Assembly (NCBI GenBank): GCA_905221605.1
Contig: CAJNDS010002757.1
Location: 1,016,501-1,080,500 of the forward strand
Length of the DNA stretch: 64,000 nt
Reading direction: 5' to 3'
DNA from: Symbiodinium natans
Taxonomy: Eukaryota; Sar; Dinophyceae; Suessiales; Symbiodiniaceae
The notes beneath the pieces were generated by a model. That model made no database searches and was not told the DNA's origin. It worked only from the letters and a program-made list of their open reading frames with translations. This document shows positions 25,901-34,481 of this stretch, piece by piece (the first letter of the stretch is position 1; each line of letters begins with the position of its first letter). A program made the translations under genes and the position numbers.

Positions 25901-28900
25901 CACCAGCCCGTAGCCGCAGCACGTCTAGTAGTGAATCCCCTTGCCAGGCATCTCCCGCTTTCCCTGGAGCCCCAGAACTTGCAAGCCCCGGAAAAATTTG
26001 GAGATTTAGGGGTAGAAGCTGATTGCCATAAACTGCCACATAGCCCCAAACCCCCTAACCCTAAACCCTAAGCCCTAAGCCCCAACACTCCAATAGACCT
26101 TGCGCGCCAGCTTTGCGCGACATCCTCCTCAAGCCCTTGGCGGAACGCACCCGCGAGGAGCTAGACGAGGTGTGCCTTCAGAGCCATATAGACATGTGAA
26201 TCTATAAGGGTTTAGGGGGTTTAGGGTTTAGGGTTTGGGGCTGTTTAGGGTTTGGGTTCAGGGTTTAGGGTTTGGGGCTGCTTAGGGTTTCGGGTCTCAC
26301 AGGGGACTAGGGTTCAGGGTTTTGCAGGTTGCATGAGCTCAGGACTTCTACTCGTCCTCTCCTCAAGCCCTTTCAAAGCTACTCCGTCCACAGCGATTCA
26401 GGCCGAACCTGGACCAAGAGCCCAACCAACCTGTCATGGGTTTCCCTACTAATTACCCCCCTCTATGCTACTTGTAGGGTTTAGGGTTTATGGTTTAGGG
26501 ATACTGCCCCCCCCCCCCCCCTAAGTTCCCCCCACAATTAAGGTTAATTATTTGGGGATAGCTAATAGTAGTAGGGGAACCCATGCAACTAGGTGCCAAG
26601 TTGGGACCCTTCTGAGTTCCCCTATCTGATGTATATACATATGTAGAGCACTGATCATAAAAAAAGGTTGTGATACCTTTTCACACAGTAGGATCCCTTA
26701 CCAGAAACTCCACCAAGGACCCTAAATACTAAACCCAAACCCTAAACCCTAAACCTATAACCCTAAACCTGAAGCCTAGACTCCAAAGCCGACCCCCCTG
26801 CTAGAAAAAAGGTCTTCCACGCCATAGACAAGCTTCAGGATGCGCGGCGACCTCGGTAGGGGCTGGTCCTAGGCTTCCGACTTGGGATGTCCCCCCCCTT
26901 GTACTAACAGAGTCCTTCATAGGGATTCTAGTACCCCCTCTGATAACCCCTATGAAGGACTGCTAGTATATGGGGAGAGCATCCCAACTTTTGACCAAGT
27001 TCGCTGAAGGAGCTTGGGGTTTAGGGTTTACGGCTTATGGGGTCGGCGGCTGACAAAGCTTACAGGGTTGGGGTTCAGGGCTTGTAGGATTTCGGCTGCT
27101 TTCCTGTTTGTAAAGGGCTTGTGGTGGTTGGGTTTTTGGGGTTTGTGATTCGTGTTTAGCCTGTTGAGCGTGCGGGCCACAGGGTTAATCCGGGGGGGCG
27201 GGGGTTCGTGTCTAGATCCAAACTTAAACCAGGGGATCTTTCTATGAGCCAACATGGCACATTTGTCGCCTTCGCGTGCTCCAACCCAATCCCTTCTATT
27301 CGGAACCTCAACGGGTTTGGGCTGTAAGCCTTTCTCGTTTTGGGCAAACCCAACCCTAAACCCTAAACCCTAAACCCTAAAATGCCTTTTGGGCGTAGCT
27401 CAAACCCTCCCAAGGTTCCTGGCCAACCTGGACAAGGACTCCAAGCGGGCGATGTGTGCGGAACTTGGGCCCTAAACCCTCAACCCTAAACCCTAAGCCC
27501 TAAACCCTAAACCCTAAACCCTAAACCCTAAACCCTATCCCCTTCTTGAAAGGTCCGCACCCTCAGCTTGGGATGTTCCCCCTTACTTATACTAACAGTC
27601 CTTAATAGGGGTTATAATAGGGGGTACTACGACTATAATCTCTGTTAAGGACTGTTAGTATAAGGGGGAACACTACGACTATAATCTCTATTAAGGACTG
27701 TTAGTATAAGGGGGAACATCCCTAAAACCAAAGTCCTAAACCCTCAACCCGAAACCCTAAGCCCTAAAAAGTAGCAGCAGATCTCAGCTTTGCAAGCCGC
27801 CGAGGCGAGCGCTTGACGTGGGAGGACCGGAAGCTGTTCTCTCTCCTGTTGCGGTTTAGGGTTTATAGGGTTTAGGGTTCAGGGTTTAGGGTTTAGGGTT
27901 TAGGGTTCAGGGTTGAGGGTCTAGGGTCTAGGGTCTAGGGTCTAGGGTCTGGGGTTTAGGGTCTAGGGTCTAGGGTCTAGGGTTTAGGGTTTAGGGTAGG
28001 CAAGCAAGCGGAGGCTAACCCCAGACCTCAAACCCCCCCCCCCCCCCCCCCACAGGCTTTGACACCATGTTCTCAACCCGCCTACTACATCAACAAGCCA
28101 CAATACACAAAGCGCCTCCCGAGTCCGATGCCGAAATCCATAATGCGATCTAAAGCCAAAGCACCTCCCAACACAACACAAACCCCCTAAACCCTAATCC
28201 CTAAGTTGAGCTCTACGGTGCGGAATCCTACCAACCCTGGGGCCTGTGTGACCCCTAAACCCTAAACCCTGAACCCTCTAAGCTTTCTCACTTGCTCCAT
28301 AGGAGTTCGAGAAGGATGCCTTGATCTTCGACTATGGGGCCGAAGGTCCATCTCTGACCTACCATCGGATTTGGTTTAGGGTTTAGGGTTTAGGGTTTAG
28401 GGTTTAGGGCTTAGGGTTTAGGGCTTAGGGCTTAGGGTCGAGGGTTTCAGGGTGCTGGCTTTTTTTGTGTGGTGTGGGCTTTCTGAGGGATTTGGGATTT
28501 GGTGATGTTTGGGCAGGATCTGGCGATCAGGGCTCTTATGTTTTTCGGGGTATATCCTGCAGGGGTTCTGTCTCCAAAGGGCCTTTCTCAGACGTTCTTC
28601 AACCAGCGCCAACCATCCCCCGCACCCAGCCCCAACGCCAGTTTTGGGTAGAGGGCTTCGAGGGGCCAAAGCCCTCTGTAATCCCGTTATGAAGAAAGCA
28701 TGTTCAGCCCTGTGCAGCCCTAAACCTTCTAAACCCCAAAGAATCCCTACATTATGGCCAATCCTCTAAACCCCATATGAACCCTCTACAGACCCTAAAC
28801 CCCCGAACCCCCCCAATCGCCCCCAGACCCTAAACCCCAAACCCTAAACTCTAAACTCTAAACCCTAAACCCTAAACCCTAAACCCTCCGCCAGGTGATA

Positions 28901-30195
28901 GGCTGTACTTGATTTGGAGCGGGCGCGTGGAGCTCAAGGCCCGAATGGGGTCTAGGGCTTGAGGCTGGTGGGTTTAGGGTTTAGGGTTTAGGGTTTAGGG
29001 TTTAGGGTTTAGGGTTTAGGGTTTAGGGTGGAGTCCACATTGGACCTTGACATTAATGATGCGCCAGAGCACGTTCTTATCGCTCATTGTTGGTTTGTGC
29101 TGCCAAAGCTTTGTACTTGAAGCTGCATGGGCAAGCACGCTAGGGCGATAGAAAAGCTTTGTGTGCCTAGACCCTACAAAACTCTACTGAACCCCACCAA
29201 GCCCTACTAAGCCCTAAACCCTAAACCCTTAAACCCCCCCCCCCCCCCCCCAGCTGGCAGGTCCCCAAGGAGCGAGTGGAAGGATCGACAAGCTTACACT
29301 GGGCAAGGGGCTCAGCGAGACTTCCCAAGCCGCAGCGGGACTTACGCGGTTTAGGGTTTAGGGTTGAGGGTTGAGGGTTTAGGGCTTAGGAGGACAAATT
29401 CGGAAACGCCAATGTTTCAGATAACCCCCCCCCCCCCCCCCCCCCCCTCCTCCCCCTAAACCCTGAACTCCTAGCCCCCCCCCCCCCAGAAGACTGTTCA
29501 GGTTGAGAGCTGGGATGTTGTAGGAATGCTCCGGCCGCCCGGATGCCATTTGAGAGCTGTCGCCGGCGGCAGTGCATAGACATGAGGAGCATCTCGAGTC
29601 CTATTCAACAGAGCTGCAATGACACTGCACGGCTGCCACACAACTGCCTTAGAGACCGAACGAACCCCTAAAGGGTGTATGGCTCACATACCCTATACAT
29701 ACCCACGTATCGCACATTAGGGTGCTTGTTTGCTCCGCAGGGTGCCCAAAACCTGCATGTGATGGGGAAATGGTCTTAGGGCTTCTTAGGCTCTAGGGCT
29801 TAGATCCATGGGTAACGGGTTTCACGGCTTGAGAAGCTGGGAGATGGGTGTGCTTAGTCTTGAAGCTGCAACTGCGGTCCAACCTACCCCTCTTGCCGCG
29901 CGTCTATTCTTGGGCACTTCAAACCCTAAACCTTAAAGCCTTGGAAAGTTAGATCAGCAGATGCTTAGAGGAGCCCTAAACATGTGGCAGGCTGCTTGAA
30001 TCCGGGCCGCTTCTTAGATACCCTGCAATCCATCAAAATACTTATACTTATGGTACCTTGCTTACAAAAAGGGTTTAGGGTCTAGGGTTTAAAGGGCCCG
30101 AAACTTCGAGCAACCCTCAGCTGGGAGTCTTGCACTTTTCCGACCTCGCTCCGGCCATGGCGTACCCCGCCGAAATGCAGCGGCTACAGCAAGAG
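22855..30195 (+). CDS. Gene A: cyclic-nucleotide-binding protein, many small exons
   Basis: Gene-level span. The exons listed below lie on the + strand after AG acceptors and before GT or GC donors. Two junctions have matching phase: 25574-25619 with 26111-26169, and 28303-28345 with 28895-28938. Joined, these read a cyclic-nucleotide-binding fold: LRDILLKPLAERTREELDE, then FEKDALIFDYGAE, then GDRLYLIWSGRVELK, equivalent to the ge-xIF-x-G-x-G-xx-LY-xI-xxG-x-V core. Such domains occur in PKA regulatory subunits, channels and kinases. No catalytic or channel part is visible, so the host protein type is open. The gene probably starts to the left, so the retroelement may sit in one of its introns. 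It may continue past the viral insert to 33518-33574. Confidence 0.6.
23145..23192 (+). CDS. Gene A exon (PEAGVATSAMSRRVAT)
   Basis: 48 bp, phase 0, after GTTGCAG and before the donor GTGAGC. CCCTAAA repeats lie upstream and TTTAGGG repeats downstream. Confidence 0.5.
23311..23413. repeat. Inverted-repeat element family 1
   Basis: Begins TTGGGATGTTCCCCC and ends GTGGGAACATCCCAA. The inner arms AGTCCTTAGTA and TGAAGGACTGT are also inverted copies. No clear target-site duplication. Confidence 0.8.
23624..23670 (+). CDS. Candidate exon (AVQAPPPMLITTHRK)
   Basis: 47 bp between a CCCTAAA array ending in CCCAG and the donor GTAGAT. The best frame starts after two bases. Confidence 0.35.
23854..23895 (+). 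CDS. Gene A exon (RLLQNRAVELYLKN)
   Basis: 42 bp after TAGCAG, ending AAC before the donor GCATGA. Confidence 0.45.
24789..24846 (+). repeat. (CCCTAAA)n array
   Basis: Eight heptamers, about 60 bp before the exon at 24908, in the C-rich orientation typical of intron 3' ends here. Confidence 0.9.
24908..24961 (+). CDS. Gene A exon (RYATAPAAAEHHSADNGE)
   Basis: 54 bp, 18 codons, after GTTGGAG and before the donor GCTTGC. TTAGGG-type sequence follows. Confidence 0.45.
25574..25619 (+). CDS. Gene A exon (DEEEEARRRTVIRSK)
   Basis: 46 bp after CTGCCAG, ending in phase 1 before the donor GCAGGG. Its phase fits the next exon at 26111 exactly. Confidence 0.55.
25791..25864 (+). repeat. (CCCTAAA)n array
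   Basis: Ten perfect heptamers in the C-rich orientation. Confidence 0.9.
26111..26169 (+). CDS. Gene A exon (LRDILLKPLAERTREELDE)
   Basis: 2+57 bp after GCGCCAG, ending GAG before GTGTGC. Phase-matched to the previous exon. The sequence suits the helical lead-in of a cyclic-nucleotide-binding domain. Confidence 0.6.
26882..26987. repeat. Inverted-repeat element family 1
   Basis: TTGGGATG...CATCCCAA ends, with inner arms TAACAGAGTCCTTCATAGGG and CCCCTATGAAGGACTG. Confidence 0.8.
27415..27470 (+). CDS. Gene A exon (FLANLDKDSKRAMCAEL)
   Basis: After CCCAAG. The reading FLANLDKDSKRAMCAEL starts at the second base and resembles the F-L-xx-L start of cyclic-nucleotide-binding domains. The donor is unclear, with GA or GG at the end. 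Confidence 0.45.
27568..27723. repeat. Inverted-repeat element family 1 with duplicated right arm
   Basis: The arm ACGACTATAATCTCT..TTAAGGACTGTTAGTATAAGGG occurs twice in direct orientation, so one side of the inverted repeat was tandemly duplicated. The left arm contains TTATACTAACAGTCCTTAAT. Confidence 0.8.
27844..28003 (+). repeat. TTTAGGG array with TCTAGGG block
   Basis: TTTAGGG heptamers with an internal run of the variant TCTAGGG (27917-27977). This shows local spread of a single variant. Confidence 0.85.
28303..28345 (+). CDS. Gene A exon (EFEKDALIFDYGAE)
   Basis: 43 bp after CCATAG, phase 0 to 1, donor GTCCAT. The FEKDALIFDYGAEG block matches the beta-strand and Gly turn of a cyclic-nucleotide-binding domain. 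Confidence 0.65.
28895..28938 (+). CDS. Gene A exon (GDRLYLIWSGRVELK)
   Basis: 44 bp after CGCCAG. Its first two bases complete the Gly codon split from the previous exon. LYLIWSGRVELK is the classic LYxIxxGxV strand of cyclic-nucleotide-binding domains. Probable GC donor after AAG. Confidence 0.7.
28964..29029 (+). repeat. (TTTAGGG)n array
   Basis: Eight perfect heptamers directly after the preceding exon, G-rich orientation. Confidence 0.9.
29254..29348 (+). CDS. Gene A exon (RIDKLTLGKGLSETS)
   Basis: Preceded by a run of C and CAG, so the polypyrimidine tract is pure C. Reads through RIDKLTLGKGLSETS, plausible for the LxxGxxxGE segment of the same domain. Donor GTTTAG lies in the TTTAGGG repeats. 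Confidence 0.4.
29490..29548 (+). CDS. Candidate exon (KTVQVESWDVVGML)
   Basis: Preceded by CCCCCCCAG. Reads KTVQVESWDVVGMLRPPGC. The end is not defined. Confidence 0.35.
30121..30195 (+). CDS. Gene A exon (DLAPAMAYPAEMQRLQQE)
   Basis: 75 bp, 25 codons, after CCCTCAG, ending GAG before the donor GTGGCT. Confidence 0.45.
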
Positions 30196-30638
30196 GTGGC
30201 TCGGAGGGCTTGTGGGCTCTTGATGCGTGCCTCACGAAGCGCTCTCCCACCCACAAAAACGAAATGCTTTCTTGTTGCCTTGCTTCACCGAGAGGAGCGG
30301 CTTTGGGGATCCTGGTCGGGTTTACAGTAGGGTCGTAGACTGTCTGCAGGAAAGGGCCTTGAAACCTGCTCTACCCTACATGTAGCCCGATATACCTTCG
30401 CAGCCACATTCCCTGTGCTGCCTTCAAAGCCCCACTTTCAGAGCGCACAGCTTCCCTCTGTTGGTCCAAGCTAAATAAGCAGAAAACGTGAATCCCCAAA
30501 GGCCCCTCCTAACCCCTGACCCTAACACACCTAACCCCAAAGCCCCCAAAAACCCCAAACCCTCACAACCCTGAAAACCCTAAATCAACCAAGAGAAGCC
30601 CTAAACCCTAAGACTGAAAACCCTAAACCCTACACACC

Positions 30639-30659
30639 CTGTAGCCATTTTGGCTCAAG
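30639..30659 (+). other. Relict dinoflagellate spliced leader
   Basis: Twenty of 21 bases match the dinoflagellate spliced leader, including the whole 3' part AGCCATTTTGGCTCAAG. The only difference is T for C at 30640. It lies 55 bp upstream of an ATG (30715). In dinoflagellates such relicts mark cDNA of trans-spliced transcripts put back into the genome. Confidence 0.85.
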
Positions 30660-31762
30660 CTTGCACACGTAACCTTGAGACACTCCCAGCGCCAGATTTT
30701 CTCCCTGTGCGTAAATGGCTACCAGTCGCGACACCATCGAGCGACTGCTTCAGCAGGAGGGCGTCACATTGAGCCGGTCTGCTGTGATCTTGTGAGGTAC
30801 TACACTTCCATCCCCCACACACTTGTGGGATACGCGGCGGAGATTTCGCACGGAACGGCGCGATGGTATCAATGCACGACGTCTTGGAGTCACGATCTGC
30901 CTCTCAGGCCGTGACTGAGGGCGGGCAGTGCAAGTGTCTCCACTGCTTCAAGCAGATGGGCTACTTCGACAAGGCTGAGGGCAGAGTCCCGATCCTCATG
31001 TATGCCCGTCCATGCAAGGAGCACCCATACCATCACCCGACTGCACACAGTGTTGGCCAGTGGATGCTCTCGTTCGCCACTCTCGAGCGAACTTACATCC
31101 ATGATCCGAAAGAAGGACTCGCCAATGTGCAGTTACTGCGACAGGACAACAAGGAGGACAGAGCTGCGGGCATAGACGCCTACGCCTTTTGCAACAAGGT
31201 GGGCGACATAGCCAAGCAGTTCCCTGAGCACAAGTCAAAAGTCGTAGTTGCACACGCACACGTCGCGATAGCCATGAAGTGGGAGCCTTACAAGTGGGCT
31301 CCCCTCAATGTGCCGGCTGTGGTGAGTACCTCATGTTTGAGAAGAGTCTCCTCGCGAGTCTCGTCGGCCATTTGGTGCATGCGTGTCAGTTGACACGCGA
31401 TGCACTGGAGGCGCGTGATTAATGAGAACTTCACGGCCCTGGTCCAGCGTGAAGCCCGTCTCCTCGTTGAGGAGAATCGGGAGTCGGGCGACCGGGGCAC
31501 GTCAATTCTCTATATGACCAACATGGTCAGCTCCTTGGCAGTCATAGTCCTTCTCTTCTTCAGGGAGAAAGGCATCTCCGAGAAGACCATCAAGAAGTTG
31601 TTGCAGGATTATTTCAAGGGCGAGGGTGAGCTGTTTGACATCGTCGCCGAAGGTGATGACGGAGAGCAGTTCTTCTCCAAACTCCTGCTCAACATGCTGG
31701 GCTACTGCGCCAATGGACGGCCTGACCCTGCGGCGTTCGGCAAGGACTTGGACTGCGCGTAG
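30639..31762 (+). pseudogene. Endogenous RNA-virus RdRp-like fragment with leader relict
   Basis: Conceptual coding runs through three frame segments: 30715 (ATG in AAATGGCT context), 30863-31318, 31318-31415, then 31403-31762, so the reading frame is broken by several shifts. Read piecewise, it resembles positive-strand RNA virus polymerases: a motif-A-like EYLMFEKSL, motif B SGDRGTSILYMTNM (near 31484), and motif C EGDDG (31649-31663), about 55 residues after motif B. This matches the spacing of sobemo/dinornavirus-like RdRps, and endogenous dinornavirus-like elements are known in dinoflagellate genomes. The Asp normally in motif A is not visible, and one frame shift falls right there. No telomere-type repeats interrupt the block. 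It is a dead copy. Identification is by motif, not by alignment. Confidence 0.6.
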
Positions 31763-32780
31763 AACCTCTGACTCAGGGAGCCAAGGGTGAGGTATAGAGA
31801 TGGCGACAATGCACGGAACAAGCTGGCGTCCTTTTTGGACGCCGTTGGTTGCTGATTGCGCTGAAACAGGGGTGGTCCCAGCTACCCGTGCACCCGGCGG
31901 ATTGGCCAGCCCCCGTGCCTGGGTTACAAGTAGCCCTAGCACAGGCCTCTCGCGCATGTGACAAGCCAGGGCGTCCGGAGAGTGTCCCGTACTGGCAATG
32001 GGATGGGACAGAGGGGTGGCTTCTGATGAGTCCGCCTCGACATGCTGGGTCGACGAAGAGGGCACCACCGCTGTATGCGGGACGGAGCTTCGTGGGGGGG
32101 CGCATGCCTTGCGGGTGAAATCCCAGGGTGTTGAGTCTTGAGAGGATAATCCGAGTATAAACGGACGTAAGGCATGCAGGGGCTGGGTTTCCCTTGACCT
32201 GTGGGCGTCCCCCAAATAACTACGACGGTCATCCCAACGTCCCGCGGGTTAAATGCGTAGGGGGACCTTGATCTATGATGCAGGCCTCATCGAAGGTTCC
32301 TAGTGGTAGGGGGGCAGGTCACTGTGGGGGGGCCCACATCCAGGCACCACTGATCATGAGTTAGCCAGTTAAAATTGCCCGAATCGGTTAGTGGTAGGGC
32401 AAGAGACTTTGTACATACTGGGTAGGGGCTTGAAGATCGGTTGAGTGAGCAATCCTGGCTGTCAGAACCTGCGGTGGCTCTTGTATTGGGTGCCTTCGAT
32501 TGAACGGTCTCGAGATCGATGACCTCTGTGGTTGTCAGAGCATGACATGAAGCGTTTGACTGACAAGGCTGCATCAAATCAGTGCGCGTCGTTGGGTGCA
32601 TGGCATGAGTGTAGCAGCTTCAGGCACGTGAGCGTGGCTTGCAGGTGGGGGTTGCCCCACAAGCAGTCAGAGAGACGGGTCTACATTGCTTTCGTTGTAG
32701 ACTTCTGTGCACCATCATTATCATCTACACACCCTGAGGTTGCACAGGCTGCGGCATCCTGTAAGTGTGAAGCCACCCTG
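31763..32780 (+). other. Unassigned tail of the viral-like insert
   Basis: Free of CCCTAAA repeats and similar in composition to the RdRp-like part. They resume at about 32790. Short frames (31849-32118, 32532-32834) have no recognisable domain. It may be 3' viral or transcript sequence. Confidence 0.4.
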
Positions 32781-33517
32781 CACCTTGGGCGGTTTAGGGG
32801 CGGTTTCGGGTCTTTTAAGGGGCTTGGGGCTTAGGGTCGCAAACACTAGGGTTTAGGGTTTGGGGTTTAGGGTTTAGGGTTTGGGGTTTAGGGTTTAGGG
32901 TTTGGGGTTTAGTGCGAAAAAAACGGCTTAGGAAAGTTTGTATAGGGTTTAAGAGTTCTGCAGGGCTTCAGAGGGGTTCCAAGGCTCGCAGGGGTGTAGG
33001 AGGGGCAGAGGGACTTGGATCGGGCTCAAGACCCCCACGCGAGCCCCCACTTGAAATCCCCCCCCGTAAGGCTCCCCTAAACCCTAAACCTTAAAACCCT
33101 AAACCCTAAACCCTAAACCCTAAACCCTAAACCCTCGTTTAAGTTAGAGCCCCATGATTCAGTAGACTTTGAAACGGATAGAAGGAGCATAAGGTGGGCT
33201 CTAGATCGTGCACCTTAAGAGCCCCCTCTCCTGGAGAACCCTTTGCGACAGGAACCCCCAGAACCGGGGTTTAGGGTTTAGGGTTTAGGGTGTAGGGTGT
33301 AGGGTTTAGGGGTTCGCGTTTAAGGGGTCCCCCCACAACCCCCCCACAAAACTTCCGGCACCCTCGTCCTGGGCTCGAAGCAACTTTAAGCCGTAAACCC
33401 CACAGCCCTTCAACATATCATGAAGGAAGCACTATATGCTTGTAAAAGCCAAAGCAAACAACACCCCAAAGACCTAAAACCCCCTAAGAAGTCCCACGCT
33501 GGAATCTTCCAAGGCAG

Positions 33518-33574
33518 AGAGCCCTGAATGTACTGACCGGGGAGCGAAGCGTCTTGGTGGACAGCTTCTACAAG
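33518..33574 (+). CDS. Exon (ALNVLTGERSVLVDSFYK)
   Basis: 57 bp, 19 codons, after GGCAG/AG, ending AAG before the donor GCTCGA. Protein-like but of unknown family. It lies right of the viral insert and left of pantothenate kinase, so it may be a late exon of gene A. Confidence 0.5.
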
Positions 33575-34261
33575 GCTCGAGAATCAAGGGCTTCGGGTTT
33601 GGAAAATGAACTCCTAAACCCAAAACCCTGAACCCTAAACCCTAAACCCTAAACCCTGAGGTTTAAGGTCACATGAGAGGCACTTCTTGGGGCTATGCTC
33701 GACTAACATGGGATATCAGGGGCTTGGGGTGAGGGTTTAGGGTTTGAGGGTCGGGGGTTTTGCTGCGGTTCGAGGTCAAAGGATCCCACACCCTAAACCC
33801 TTTAAACCCTGCACGCCAAGAGCCCGTTCGAGGGCTTCCAGGTCGACACAGGTCCGCTCCAGCCCGAAAGGCTTGAACGAAAGGGTTATATAGCAAGCCT
33901 CGATGTATCAAGTATCCGAGGGAGATCTAGTGAGTGGAATCATTCCCCGACAAGAATCGCCGTAGGGTGTACAGTAGCGGCTATGTTCACAAGAGAGGGC
34001 ATCGAGAGTGGCCTGGCGAGCGCCCTAAACCCTCAATCAAGTTCCACAATGAAAAGAACTCGGCAATGTAAGATCAAGTCAACATATAGCCAGACAAGGA
34101 TTCTGACAGCAACCCAGGCACCAGAGAATGCTGCAGGAAAGCCTCAAAAAGCCCACGAAGTGGAAGAACACCGAACCACCGAGCCGGGAACCATGTGTTT
34201 GTTGTTTACCTTTCGGTCCAACGCAGCTGTACCTTCGGCTTTTTTTTCAGGGCCCCATTAT

Positions 34262-34365
34262 GACTATTCTTTGTATGATGAATATTGTTCGTATTATTCT
34301 TATTATTATGGTTATTCCTAAAATTACTATTATTATCCGTCTCATTACTAATTGTTATTATTGTG
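34262..34365 (+). repeat. (ATT)n-rich simple sequence
   Basis: TTATTATTATGG/TATTATCC-type sequence. Similar TACTATTACTATTA-like tracts lie at 5291-5356, 48968-49025 and 62411-62480. Confidence 0.7.
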
Positions 34366-34394
34366 TATCTGGGCACGTCTACAGATTTTTGCAG

Positions 34395-34481
34395 GCCAAG
34401 GAGGTGCTCCAGCACTGGAACTTCCTGGAAGGCTGGCGCCACGCCAAGGTGGAGGACTACATGCCCTCGGATGCCCCAGAG
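34395..34481 (+). CDS. PANK: PANK exon (AKEVLQHWNFLEGWRHAK)
   Basis: 87 bp, 29 codons, after TTTGCAG, donor GTACGG. N-terminal extension before the kinase core. Confidence 0.6.

Noticed and set aside
31322-31389. GTGAGT...CAG intron in the RdRp-like relic
   Set aside because: A good donor and acceptor exist, but splicing does not restore a frame, and the segment itself reads as polymerase-like sequence in another frame, so frame shifts explain it better.
32023-32065. Hammerhead-ribozyme-like core (CTGATGAG ... GACGAAG)
   Set aside because: The core pieces are present, but stem III cannot be formed nearby. The only stem I partner (AAGCCACC near 32770) is about 740 bp away and lacks a valid NUH cleavage site.
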